Below are positions 1 to 7,951 of a stretch of DNA of 11,579 nucleotides, one piece after another (within the stretch, counting starts at the first letter, position 1; every line of letters begins with the position of its first letter). The notes under the pieces are model-generated. The model had not been told where the DNA came from. It searched no databases and was given only the letters and a program-made list of their open reading frames with translations. This stretch comes from Desulfobacteraceae bacterium UBA5623 (GTDB taxonomy: Bacteria; Desulfobacterota; DSM-4660; Desulfatiglandales; Desulfatiglandaceae), in contig DIKH01000233.1 in NCBI GenBank assembly GCA_002424495.1, forward strand, positions 1-11,579. The letters are read 5' to 3'. A program made the translations under genes and the position numbers.

Positions 1-735
1 TATCGGCCATGTTAAAAGGCCGCGGCGCTTGAAGCCTTTTTCATCCAAAAAGGCTTCAAGTTCCCCGGCCTTTACCGAGCCCTTAAGCGGTCTGCATCCC
101 CACCATTGCTGGATCATCCCAGGCATGTAGATCATCAAAAGTATAACAAATCCCAAAAAAAAGATCAGATTTCCCGTAATTCCGTTAAAAAAGCCTTTTG
201 TGCCTTCCCATGATATCATGGCGATGAGATCGTAAACCATGGAAAGTGTAATCCAAGGGAATAGAATCGGGAGGTTTAATCTAAGATTTGATTTCACATA
301 TGTCTTCCTTGTGATATCCTGCCGTATCATGATCCTGTATACAGGATATGCGTGGTGCCAGATCGTTGAAAGGTATAAGATGAACAGCAATACGGCGAGC
401 AGGTCTTGGAAGACGGTCAACCTTGAAACCCCGGGGATCATCTGTATCCAGTATTTCAGATTGAGGATATATACGTCCAGGGCGAACAGGGATACGGCAA
501 TGATGGAGAGCCTTGAAATCAAGATGTGATATTTAGCAGGAAGATTTTCATGACCGGGGCTCCCGAATCTTTTCCGTATGGTTGCAAATCCCATGCGGCA
601 GTATAATGCGAAGGCAACCCAAGAAAACAGGAGCATTGATATGAAAAAGGCAAATGTGTCGTTTGAACCCTTGTCAGGGTGGTTGATGGAGAATATGAGG
701 ATGACTACCAGGAAGTAGATGATGTTGTTGAACAT
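1..735 (-). CDS. Multi-pass membrane protein, probable N-terminal part of an M48-family metalloprotease (partial)
   Basis: The reading frame is open for 245 codons from the ATG at 735 to the window edge, so the 3' end is missing. About six hydrophobic segments are visible, near residues 3-17, 27-46, 72-92, 110-126, 155-174 and 189-206. After the last one comes an amphipathic stretch beginning GMIQQWWGCRPLKG and then a GELEAFLDEKGFKRRGLLTWP segment. From memory, this order (membrane bundle, a W-rich turn, then a short 'left-right' linker) resembles integral-membrane M48 peptidases of Desulfobacterota. The zinc motif HEXXH would lie beyond the window, so the peptidase call is inference. An in-frame TAA sits 12 bp upstream of the ATG, which supports this start, although the Shine-Dalgarno is weak (AAAGG is about 19 bp away). 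The gene begins 27 bp after the rng stop and is probably cotranscribed with it. The membrane-protein call is firm; the family is moderate. Confidence 0.62.
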   Translation of the reverse strand, partial: MFNNIIYFLVVILIFSINHPDKGSNDTFAFFISMLLFSWVAFALYCRMGFATIRKRFGSPGHENLPAKYHILISRLSIIAVSLFALDVYILNLKYWIQMIPGVSRLTVFQDLLAVLLFILYLSTIWHHAYPVYRIMIRQDITRKTYVKSNLRLNLPILFPWITLSMVYDLIAMISWEGTKGFFNGITGNLIFFLGFVILLMIYMPGMIQQWWGCRPLKGSVKAGELEAFLDEKGFKRRGLLTWPI

Positions 736-762
736 GACTTGATCTTATACACATCCTTTCAC

Positions 763-2268
763 TTATACCTTTCCGTTATCGTTGCTTTCGTTGTCCTTTA
801 CAAACTCAATCTTGCCGTCTCCTGGGGGAAGTGCAGGGTCACCTTGCAGGATGATGTCTATTCCATATCGTGATTCCAGCATTGCAAGCTCGCGCCTCTT
901 TCTGTTCTGGAGATATGTCGCCACCCCGTCCGGCAGGATTCCTTTTACCTGCGTGACGCCTTTTTTTGAAACCCCTGTGCTTATCTGGCGCAACAGCGAG
1001 ACCGCGGCAGGGCCTACAGAAATGACAAGTCCGCGGCCATGGCAGTGTTTGCACATCTCATAGCTTCTGGATTCTAATGAAGGCCGCAGTCTCTGACGCG
1101 ACAGCTCAAGAAGACCGTATTTGGATAAATGTGCCATGTCAATCTTGGCCCGGTCCCTCTTCGTTTCTTCACGCATCAGTCTTTCTATCTCCCTGATGTG
1201 TTCTTTGCCACGCATGTCTATGAAGTCAATAACGACAAGGCCTCCGATATCTCTTAAGCGGAGTTGTCTGGCGATCTCAATTGCCGCCTCTTTATTTGTG
1301 TTGTAGGCAGTGCTTTCAATATCCTTGGCGCTCCTCCCGCGGCCGGAATTGACATCAATGGAGATCAGTGCCTCTGTTGTTTCTATAATAATCGAGCCTC
1401 CTGATTTGAGAGGCGCCCTGCGGCTGTATATGGTTTCGATCTGTCTTTCTATCTCATAGTGTGTAAAAATGGGTTGTTTTCCCTTGTAATGTTTGACTAT
1501 CTGTTGATGTCTGGGAGAGAATATCTTCATATAATCCCTGACACTGGCGTAGATATCCATGTCATCTACAAGGATCTCCGTGATTTCACTGGTAAAATAA
1601 TCCCTCATTGTCCTGAGGCAGACGTCCTGCTCCTTGTGTATTATGGTCAGAGGCGGGGCCTTTTTTACGTTTTGCCTGATATTTTTCCACATCCTCAAAA
1701 GGCGGTTAAGATCCCTTAGGAGATCTTTCTGGCTCATTTTTTCCGCGGCGGTCCTGACAATGTAGCCTATTCCATCCGGTATAGTGAATTTCTTCATGAT
1801 GGACTTCAGCCGCTTCCGCTCCTCTTCGTCCTCGATCTTCTTGGATATCCCGCCTGTGCCGCCAGGCATCAGGATAAGGTATCTGCTGGCAAAGGACAGA
1901 TAGGTGGTCAACTGCGCCCCCTTTTTGCCGGGCATCTCTTTTCGGACCTGAACCAGCAGCTCTTGCCCCTTTTTCAACAGCTTTTCTATGGAGGGGATGT
2001 AATTGCCTTTTGGCGGATCACTGCGGTCTATATAATACTCCGGGTGTATCTCACTTGCCTGGAGAAAACCGTTTTTGTCGCTGCCGTAATCTACAAAGCA
2101 GGCCTGAAGACTGGGTTCTATCTGCTGGACAACACCTTTGTAGATGTTGCCGATTTTTTCCTCCGCATTGGTGGTTTCGATGTAATACCCGTCAAGGAAG
2201 CCATCTTTGATAATCGCAACACGGTATTCCTCTGCATCAATCGCATTAATGAGCATCTTGGCCGACAT
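763..2268 (-). CDS. rng: Ribonuclease G (Rne/Rng family endoribonuclease)
   Basis: Endoribonuclease of the RNase E/G family, which cuts single-stranded AU-rich RNA in rRNA maturation and mRNA decay. Numbering from the ATG at 2268 (501 aa), the N-terminus KMLINAIDAEEYRVAI is typical of the family. An S1-like RNA-binding region follows at about 36-125 (IGNIYKGVVQQIEPSLQACFVDYG). The DNase I-like catalytic core carries SIDVNSGR (D305, N307) and VVIDFIDM (D348), matching E. coli RNase E D303, N305 and D346. MCKHCHGRG gives the CxxC zinc link (C406, C409) used for dimer or tetramer contacts. The length fits RNase G, and there is no long acidic or disordered degradosome scaffold as in RNase E. The frame extends to a TTG at 2280, but that codon directly abuts AAAGG and so lacks room for a ribosome site. 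The ATG at 2268 has the same AAAGG 12 bp upstream and is preferred. It sits 202 bp after the HgdB-like gene, and a membrane-protein gene follows closely. Confidence 0.95.
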   Translation of the reverse strand: MSAKMLINAIDAEEYRVAIIKDGFLDGYYIETTNAEEKIGNIYKGVVQQIEPSLQACFVDYGSDKNGFLQASEIHPEYYIDRSDPPKGNYIPSIEKLLKKGQELLVQVRKEMPGKKGAQLTTYLSFASRYLILMPGGTGGISKKIEDEEERKRLKSIMKKFTIPDGIGYIVRTAAEKMSQKDLLRDLNRLLRMWKNIRQNVKKAPPLTIIHKEQDVCLRTMRDYFTSEITEILVDDMDIYASVRDYMKIFSPRHQQIVKHYKGKQPIFTHYEIERQIETIYSRRAPLKSGGSIIIETTEALISIDVNSGRGRSAKDIESTAYNTNKEAAIEIARQLRLRDIGGLVVIDFIDMRGKEHIREIERLMREETKRDRAKIDMAHLSKYGLLELSRQRLRPSLESRSYEMCKHCHGRGLVISVGPAAVSLLRQISTGVSKKGVTQVKGILPDGVATYLQNRKRRELAMLESRYGIDIILQGDPALPPGDGKIEFVKDNESNDNGKV

Positions 2269-2294
2269 AGTATTGATCAACCTTTCATAATTGA

Positions 2295-2322
2295 TCAGGA
2301 ATCAGAATAAAGAATAGGAGTA
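2295..2322 (+). repeat. Degenerate heptamer array, four units (consensus NCAGRAN)
   Basis: Four consecutive 7-base units in exact phase (TCAGGAA, TCAGAAT, AAAGAAT, AGGAGTA) lie just upstream of rng. The first two units fit NCAGRAN well and the last two are degenerate. The array is the left arm of an inverted pair with 2387-2421. Units and periodicity are read directly from sequence. The resemblance to short tandem heptamer repeats known from cyanobacteria and other genomes is inference. Confidence 0.5.
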
Positions 2323-2386
2323 ACACGATTTTTAGACTGAAATTATTGCGAATTGATCTTGAAATATCTTTGCCGCCCGTCTTTTA

Positions 2387-2421
2387 ATTCCAGCTTCTGC
2401 ATTCTGAGTTCTGGCTCCTGA
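2387..2421 (-). repeat. Degenerate heptamer array, five units (inverse orientation)
   Basis: Five in-phase heptamers on the plus strand (ATTCCAG, CTTCTGC, ATTCTGA, GTTCTGG, CTCCTGA) are the reverse complement of the NCAGRAN consensus. This is the cleanest array in the window. It faces the 2295-2322 array across about 64 bp. It lies in the gap between the HgdB-like gene and rng, inside any rng leader transcript that starts further upstream. Confidence 0.6.
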
Positions 2422-2470
2422 GTAGTTCCACTTCAATTTGTCATGTAGAATATGCTAAATAAACAATATG

Positions 2471-3829
2471 TCAATGCGCTTTTCTTCCATGCCTCTTGAA
2501 GTGTTGATGTGCCTGGTACATAAATGTCCTAACAGCCGTCTCTCTTCCCGGTTGAACGGTTGAATCGTAGGGGGCATCCAAATACGGGGTTCTCATTTTA
2601 TTCATCAGTGGTTTTACTATTGCAGAGGTGACTGTACTGGGCATGCATGTAAAGGGATAAACATTGACAACGCCGTTATATCCTTCACGGGCGTATTCAA
2701 TAATTCCCGGGATACTAAGGCAGGCCTCAGTACCCGCGTCAAAGTTGTATAGATCCTCTTTTCTGAGGATGCCTTCCAGATGGCCTGCATCATGGTCTGC
2801 GGCTATGTCAAGGAGGGCTCTTGCCCGCTTGTAACACTGTCTTTGCCTTAGCTTCTGATAGAACATCTCTCCTCCAAACCCCATAATTTTTTCAATGTCC
2901 TGTCTCATCGCATCAGGACGAAACTGTTTCATGTCCAGCCTTAATCCTTTTTTCGCTGTTCTGAGACCATCATAGGTGGTGTAGTTCACCCATTCTGCAA
3001 TAGAGGCATTAACCACCTCGGCCCCGTATCTTTCAAGGACCCTGATGATATCCTGATTCGCCTGACTGTGGGACCTCAGATAAATCTCCCCTACAATCCC
3101 TATCAGAGGTTTTTCGGCAACCGTTGGGTCAATGATCATCTTTCCTTCTTTAATGATTTCATCCATGCGGTCAAGGATCTTGCCAAAATTTTTATCCGCC
3201 ACATGTTTCCCAAAGGCCCCTTCCATGACGTGCATGGCCTTGGATATGAAATTGTCCGCCATTCCTGGCTCTTTTTCATAGGGCCTTATCCTCCAGAGCA
3301 GTCTGTCAAGGATGTCTGAGATGACAACACTGAAATAGGCGCCCTTTCTCAGGTCTTTGACCCGTTGCCTTTCTATTATGCCCTCAAGGCTGTAGCCGTC
3401 TTTGGTGGTGATAGAGCCGATTCTGACATTTTTGAGTGCGGGAAATGAATCCAGCACAATCCGCTGATATTTGTTGTACATGCCGAAACGGCATGGCCCT
3501 TCCGCCTCTGGCATGAAATATACATAGTCCCTGGGATTAAAGCCCACCCCAAGCCTGGCCTGTTCTTTTTTCAAAAAATACAGGATGTCTCCGGTAGTGA
3601 TCTGGCATGGATAGCATTCCTTGCCGGAGGTGTGCTCTTTTCCAAGATCAAGACCTTTGCACGTTTCCATCACCTTTGCATTGATGCCAAATCCCCTGAA
3701 AGAGGCAGCAAGGAGTTGTGATCCTATCCCGGCCATTTCAGGTATGAGAACTGTCTTTCCCCTGAGATCAAACCTTCCGACATTTTCAGTGAATGACTGA
3801 AAATCTATGACTTTCTCTGATCTCATCAT
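2471..3829 (-). CDS. HgdB/BcrBC-like 2-hydroxyacyl-CoA dehydratase-type iron-sulfur protein (activase-related partner)
   Basis: A 452-aa protein that looks like the C-terminal module of large fused 'CoA activase' proteins, related to the HgdA/HgdB and BcrB/BcrC electron-accepting subunits. Visible signatures are GKTVLIPEMAGIGSQLLAASFRGFGI near 24-49, TSGKECYPCQITTGD near 67-81 (C72, C75, with C57 upstream), PEAEGPCRFGMY (C113), C370, and PFTCMPSTVTSAIVKPLM near 392-409 (C395). Cysteines of this kind ligate iron-sulfur clusters in the family; which ones do so here is inference. No membrane segment is seen. The ATG at 3829 has GAGG 7 bp upstream and is doubled by an ATG at 3826. The start lies 44 bp inside the end of the upstream activase gene and in another frame, so translation is probably coupled. 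The protein is likely the electron acceptor or enzyme component of the activase. The substrate is unknown; a double-cubane-cluster-type reductase is one possibility besides a dehydratase. Confidence 0.8.
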   Translation of the reverse strand: MMRSEKVIDFQSFTENVGRFDLRGKTVLIPEMAGIGSQLLAASFRGFGINAKVMETCKGLDLGKEHTSGKECYPCQITTGDILYFLKKEQARLGVGFNPRDYVYFMPEAEGPCRFGMYNKYQRIVLDSFPALKNVRIGSITTKDGYSLEGIIERQRVKDLRKGAYFSVVISDILDRLLWRIRPYEKEPGMADNFISKAMHVMEGAFGKHVADKNFGKILDRMDEIIKEGKMIIDPTVAEKPLIGIVGEIYLRSHSQANQDIIRVLERYGAEVVNASIAEWVNYTTYDGLRTAKKGLRLDMKQFRPDAMRQDIEKIMGFGGEMFYQKLRQRQCYKRARALLDIAADHDAGHLEGILRKEDLYNFDAGTEACLSIPGIIEYAREGYNGVVNVYPFTCMPSTVTSAIVKPLMNKMRTPYLDAPYDSTVQPGRETAVRTFMYQAHQHFKRHGRKAH

Positions 3830-6800
3830 TAACCATCCTCGATTTGTGCATGGAATTTTCGATTACGTTCTTGTATGCCTCAAGCCTGGTCATCATCCCC
3901 GCCACTGCGCTGTGTTCATCCAGCTCCAGGATAAGATACGCCTTGTCACCCATAACGTGTTTGTAAAAATGTTCTATAAATGAATCCGGCCCGCAGCCGA
4001 AGTTGGTCAGGTGAAGTCCAAAGAAGCTTTTCCGGCCCTGTATTAATTTGGCGGTTTTGAGTACCCTTGCTCCAAGCCCCCAGTACATGGATGGAAAATC
4101 CGAAAGATCTACATTTGACACATCCACAAAATCCATCGGCAGCACTGCAATTCCTATCTTTGCCAGGTTTCTGCCCAGCATCAGATTCAATCTCTCGTCA
4201 TAGAGGTTATAAGGCCTGCCTGTTACAATGATCATGGCCTCATCAGGGTTATGGTCTTTGAGGATTTCACGGCCCTTGATGTAAAGCTCTTCCACAAATT
4301 GGCCCTGTTTTTCAAGGGCGTAGTGTATGGCCTCCTTTATTGCCTTCCCGGATACACCGAGTTTTTTTGTCATCTGTCCTGCAAGCTCCAGGGCCAGCGA
4401 GTTATGATCGTATTTCAAATGGACAACAGGGTTCAGGATATTTATTGGATCAATGCCAAGGGCCATCCGGACCATATAGGAATTGCTTTGTACCATGGGG
4501 CAGTAAAGCCCTGCCTCAGAAGGCGCAGGGGTCGGCATGGTGATTAGACTTGGGATGAACAGAAACCTGGTTTTTCCCGTCAACCGGCTTATATGGCCGT
4601 GGGAAACCTTTACAGGGTAACAGGTCTCGGCCACCATTGTCTCTATCCCGATCCTGGAGATATGGGCGTCTGTTGGAGGGGTCATCACAAGTCTGAATCC
4701 CAGCCTGTCAAAAAAATGCGCCCACAAAACGGCGGTCTGCTGGCCGTAGAGGGAACTCTGCATCCCCACAGTGGGTCGGCCTTCGGTCTCCATCATGGCC
4801 TCATCCCTTAATTCTTCATGAACTCCGCTCAGAAACTTTTTTAGAATCTCCTGCCTCAATGCAAAAAAGTTTTCCTTTTTCTCCCCTGTCCCTTTTGTTA
4901 CATCATAGCGGCCGCATTCTCCTCCCCATACGCTGCGCCGTCCATCAAAATTATAGATCTTGAGCTTGCACTGGTTGTGGCAATTGGGGTCTGCATGGCA
5001 AGTCTTTTCTTCATAGGCCATCCGGTCGCAAAAGGCGCTCTCCAAACCCCTGAATGAACTGACTGCCCTGCCGCCTAAAAGGTCCTTTTCCCTGGCGCTG
5101 ACAGAGGTGCTGTTTTTTTCCAGTAGCTGCGAAACCTGGAGGCCATGGCCCATCTTTTCCTGTACACTGATAGCAGCGCCATAGGCGCCCAGGACCTCTC
5201 TGTGCGGTGGGACAAGAATTCCTCTGTCAAGGACATTTTCAAATGCCGCGACCACTGCCTTGTTCAAAGACGGCCCCCCAAGAAACATTACGCGCTGACC
5301 TATCTTTCTTCTTTCCACTACGCGGTTTAAGTAGTTATGGACAATGGCGTAACATAGCCCTGCCATGAGGTCTTTTTGTGAAACCCCTTTTTGATGATAA
5401 GACACCAGGTCTGATTCCATAAACACCGTACACCGCTCTGCAAGCTTGACAGGGGTCATGGATGAAAGGGCAATCTCCTGAAACTCGCCAACGATGTTGA
5501 TTCCGTATTTATTGGCCAGTTCATGCAGAAAGCTGCCAGTGCCTGCGGCGCACACCTTGTTCATGTCAAAATCAAGTGGATAGGTATTGGCGATATATAC
5601 ATATTTTGAATCCTGGCCACCTATCTCAAATATGGTGTCCACATTGGGGTCTATCTCTACAGCGCCCCTGGCATGTGCTGTTATCTCGTCAATGATCAAA
5701 TCCGCATTGAGGAAATCGCCCACCACATTCCTCCCAGAGCCTGTAGTAGCGGCTCCGGCGATCTCAATATTGGTTTTGAGATCCTCGTGCAGGTGTCTTA
5801 AAAGTCTCTGTGTGACTTCAATGGGTTTTCCCTGTGTGGGGACATAGCGCTTGTGGATAATTGTGCGGTCTTCATTGATAAGGGCATACTTGGTGGTGGT
5901 GGACCCTATATCAATACCTAAATAGACTCTCTCCCTCTTCCGCATGAAGGTCCTTTTGATCTCATCTGTCTCCTGAAACACGGTGTTTTTCAGCTCCAGC
6001 CTGGGTGCGACATCCGCCAGCACAGAAGACTCATTGGCAGTATCCCTGAGAATATCAGTGTGCACCCGGTTTTCTTTATTAAGGGACATCGCCTCGAGGG
6101 CTACCCCAAGGGCACCGGCAGATGTGTTGTAAGGGGGGACAATCAGGCCGGGGAAATATGCCCTGAAGGCCTTTACCTGGAGCTCATTCATTGACAGACC
6201 ACCGATAAAGATGATCGGCTCTTCAAGCACCCTGTTGGAGACAATGGTGCTCATATAGTTTCTTGCGTTTCCCACGGTCAGGCCGTGGATAATATCTTCC
6301 AGCCTCTCTCCCTTGTTCTGGAGGTGGATCATGTCTGATTTTGTAAAAACCGTGCACCTGCAAGCCACATTGGCAGGTTTTTCGCTTTTGAGCCCAAGCC
6401 TGATAAAGTCGGCAAGTATACTGTCTATCTGATTTCTGGATGAATCTTTTTCCCTGACATACATGGATGTGGCCAGTCTCTGCGCCTGCTGATCAATGAA
6501 TGATCCGGTGCCGGAGGCGCAGGGGCCGTTGGTGTTAAAGTACTCCAGCTCCCAGCCTTTATCATCCCTATTTCCGTCTGTATCGTAATGATTGATCTGC
6601 AAAAGGGCGGTATCCTGGCCTCCCATGCTGATTATAGTCCTGACGTCAGGCCTTATGAATACAGCGCCCAGGACCTGGCTGATGGTCTCGAATTCATAAA
6701 AGGTGTTGAGTCTTTCACTTAAGTTTTTCCCATGGCTTCCAGTGAAAGAAACAGAACAGATGCTGTCTTCTCCGAACTCAGCATACAGGTGTTGCAGAAG

Positions 6801-6947
6801 GGTCTCGACCCCTTCTTCCACCTTCCCCAGGTGGCGCTGATATGGATGGTCGTAAGTGATTTCCCCCTTGGAATTAATTACTATACAATTCAGGCTGACC
6901 GATCCGGCATCAATGCCCACATAGAACTTCTCCGTATTTTGAGCCAC
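3786..6947 (-). CDS. Two-headed acyl-CoA dehydratase activase (two BcrA/BadF ASKHA domains plus DUF2229)
   Basis: A 1053-aa, probably cytoplasmic ATP-driven electron activator. ASKHA ATPase repeat 1 spans about 8-290 (YVGIDAGSVSLN; cluster cysteines in NGPCASGTGSF, C143, and VACRCTVFTKSD, C196/C198). Repeat 2 spans about 341-600 (YLGIDIGSTTTKYALI; C466 in KVCAAGTGSF; C506 in ERCTVFMESD). A cysteine-rich segment follows (C640, C650, C656, C660, C678). A DUF2229-like region at about 725-990 carries AETCYPVKVSHGH (C776), YCPMVQSNSY (C816) and TNFGCGPDSF (C985). Known HgdC/BadF activases are homodimers that hold one [4Fe-4S] cluster with two cysteines per chain; here one chain holds both halves. 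The GTG start is fixed by AGGAG 7 bp upstream. It begins 22 bp after the radical-SAM gene and overlaps the HgdB-like gene by 44 bp. Related proteins elsewhere are longer single-chain fusions; this one ends where their HgdB-like part would begin. Substrate unknown. Confidence 0.9.
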   Translation of the reverse strand: MAQNTEKFYVGIDAGSVSLNCIVINSKGEITYDHPYQRHLGKVEEGVETLLQHLYAEFGEDSICSVSFTGSHGKNLSERLNTFYEFETISQVLGAVFIRPDVRTIISMGGQDTALLQINHYDTDGNRDDKGWELEYFNTNGPCASGTGSFIDQQAQRLATSMYVREKDSSRNQIDSILADFIRLGLKSEKPANVACRCTVFTKSDMIHLQNKGERLEDIIHGLTVGNARNYMSTIVSNRVLEEPIIFIGGLSMNELQVKAFRAYFPGLIVPPYNTSAGALGVALEAMSLNKENRVHTDILRDTANESSVLADVAPRLELKNTVFQETDEIKRTFMRKRERVYLGIDIGSTTTKYALINEDRTIIHKRYVPTQGKPIEVTQRLLRHLHEDLKTNIEIAGAATTGSGRNVVGDFLNADLIIDEITAHARGAVEIDPNVDTIFEIGGQDSKYVYIANTYPLDFDMNKVCAAGTGSFLHELANKYGINIVGEFQEIALSSMTPVKLAERCTVFMESDLVSYHQKGVSQKDLMAGLCYAIVHNYLNRVVERRKIGQRVMFLGGPSLNKAVVAAFENVLDRGILVPPHREVLGAYGAAISVQEKMGHGLQVSQLLEKNSTSVSAREKDLLGGRAVSSFRGLESAFCDRMAYEEKTCHADPNCHNQCKLKIYNFDGRRSVWGGECGRYDVTKGTGEKKENFFALRQEILKKFLSGVHEELRDEAMMETEGRPTVGMQSSLYGQQTAVLWAHFFDRLGFRLVMTPPTDAHISRIGIETMVAETCYPVKVSHGHISRLTGKTRFLFIPSLITMPTPAPSEAGLYCPMVQSNSYMVRMALGIDPINILNPVVHLKYDHNSLALELAGQMTKKLGVSGKAIKEAIHYALEKQGQFVEELYIKGREILKDHNPDEAMIIVTGRPYNLYDERLNLMLGRNLAKIGIAVLPMDFVDVSNVDLSDFPSMYWGLGARVLKTAKLIQGRKSFFGLHLTNFGCGPDSFIEHFYKHVMGDKAYLILELDEHSAVAGMMTRLEAYKNVIENSMHKSRMVNDEIRESHRFSVIH
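3837..3840 (-). promoter_or_regulatory. Ribosome binding site of the HgdB-like gene, inside the activase gene
   Basis: On the minus strand GAGG lies 7 bp before the ATG at 3829. It falls within the last codons of the activase gene, which argues for an independent, coupled start rather than a broken fusion gene. Confidence 0.65.
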
Positions 6948-6954
6948 TTGTATT

Positions 6955-6959
6955 CTCCT
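6955..6959 (-). promoter_or_regulatory. Ribosome binding site that fixes the activase GTG start
   Basis: AGGAG on the minus strand sits 7 bp before the GTG at 6947, inside the 22-bp gap after the radical-SAM stop. The next residues lead straight into the ASKHA phosphate-binding strand YVGIDAGS, so this non-ATG start is well supported. Confidence 0.8.
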
Positions 6960-6969
6960 GCTATAGAAG

Positions 6970-7899
6970 TCAACAGATGTTTTTGTTGCTCAAGTAATAA
7001 ACATTTCCCGAATGTTGCTGCTCACGAATTTGTCCTTTTATGAGTAGACGCTTGACGAGTTCTTCCACATCTTTTATTGGCACGCCTATTGCTGTAGCAA
7101 TATCATTGGTTTTTAGAGGTCTCCTTTTGATCATCTCCAGAAGGTTGTCAATCAATAAATCATTTTCGGTGAGGCCTTCCTTATGAGCCTGGACTGCTAC
7201 TATCTCCGCCTTTTCACCTAAATAAACCATTATCTCTTCCATTTTTTTAATGTCAAGCGATATGGCCCTTGCATCGGCCGGTGGTCTGACGACCGTGTTG
7301 ATCTGTATCCGGTCTGGGGAGATCTCCCCGATTGCCGCCTTGAGGCCCTCAAGCTCTTTTTTTGAGTGATTTATCCCTGTCAAAAAGACCGTTTCCAGGA
7401 ACAATTGGCCACTGAAATCACTGCGAAGTTTTTTAAGACCGTCAATAAGATCGGCCACAACCAGTTCAGGATGGGGCCTGTGGATCATCCTGAATGTATC
7501 GTCATAGACGCTGGTCAGTGTCGGCATGATAATGTCGGCCTCAAGAACCCTGCACCTGATTTCTTCTCTCTTAAAGAGGGAGCCGTTTGTAAGGAGAGCA
7601 ACCCTCGTCCCGGTCAGGCTCTTGATGCCGGAAATAACCTGGCCGATCTCTGAATTAAGCGTCGGTTCGCCGGAACCGGCCAGTGTGATGGTGTCCGGAT
7701 TGGTCTTAGAGAGCTTCTCTTTGATTTCCGCGAGGACCTTATCCACAGGCACAAATGGTTGCGGATCCACCATCAGTTTTGTTGTCCTGCCCACCTGGCA
7801 ATAAAGGCAATCATATGTGCATGTTTTTGGCGGAATCAGGTCCACCCCCAATGACATGCCGAGTCTTCTTGATGGAACAGGTCCGAATACGTAAGTCAT
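6970..7899 (-). CDS. Radical SAM protein with C-terminal winged-helix domain (COG0731-like)
   Basis: A 309-aa radical SAM enzyme. It opens with YVFGPVPSRRLGMSLGVDL, characteristic of the COG0731 'Fe-S oxidoreductase' group. CTYDCLYC gives the CxxxCxxC cluster motif (C27, C31, C34), and LAGSGEPTL at about 73-81 is the SAM-binding glycine motif. The barrel runs to about residue 240. The last 55-60 residues (LLEMIKRRPLKTNDIATAIGVP... through NVYYL) look like a winged helix-turn-helix. The group is related at its core to tRNA wyosine-synthesis enzymes, but the reaction is not known to me. The ATG at 7899 is chosen because family members begin at the same motif; no clear Shine-Dalgarno is visible. 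It is the first gene after the polA terminator region and lies 22 bp upstream of the activase, so it probably leads that operon. A role in modifying or maturing the activase system is conjecture from position only. Confidence 0.88.
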   Translation of the reverse strand: MTYVFGPVPSRRLGMSLGVDLIPPKTCTYDCLYCQVGRTTKLMVDPQPFVPVDKVLAEIKEKLSKTNPDTITLAGSGEPTLNSEIGQVISGIKSLTGTRVALLTNGSLFKREEIRCRVLEADIIMPTLTSVYDDTFRMIHRPHPELVVADLIDGLKKLRSDFSGQLFLETVFLTGINHSKKELEGLKAAIGEISPDRIQINTVVRPPADARAISLDIKKMEEIMVYLGEKAEIVAVQAHKEGLTENDLLIDNLLEMIKRRPLKTNDIATAIGVPIKDVEELVKRLLIKGQIREQQHSGNVYYLSNKNIC

Positions 7900-7916
7900 A
7901 AGGCAATGTTTCTGTA

Positions 7917-7951
7917 AGGAGCCAGGAGCCAGAATACAGGAGTCAGAATAA
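7917..7951 (+). repeat. Degenerate heptamer array, five units (consensus NCAGRAN)
   Basis: Five 7-base units in exact phase (AGGAGCC twice, AGAATAC, AGGAGTC, AGAATAA) lie immediately upstream of the radical-SAM start. Shifted by two bases they are the same NCAGRAN heptamer seen at 2295-2322 and 2387-2421. It pairs with a shorter inverse array at 7972-7992. Confidence 0.6.

Noticed and set aside
239..529. 96-codon plus-strand open frame
   Set aside because: It lies wholly opposite the membrane-protein gene, whose frame gives coherent membrane segments; the plus-strand product has no recognisable pattern.
679..1063. Plus-strand open frames across the rng 3' end
   Set aside because: They overlap confirmed rng and membrane-protein coding sequence on the other strand and resemble nothing; shadows of codon bias.
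2269..2280. TTG start at 2280 adding four residues to RNase G
   Set aside because: The only ribosome-site-like sequence (AAAGG) touches the TTG with no spacing; it suits the ATG at 2268 better.
3786..3829. Programmed frameshift joining the activase and HgdB-like proteins
   Set aside because: The required shift is +1 and no convincing slippery site or stimulatory structure is visible, while a good ribosome site and doubled ATG support a separate start.
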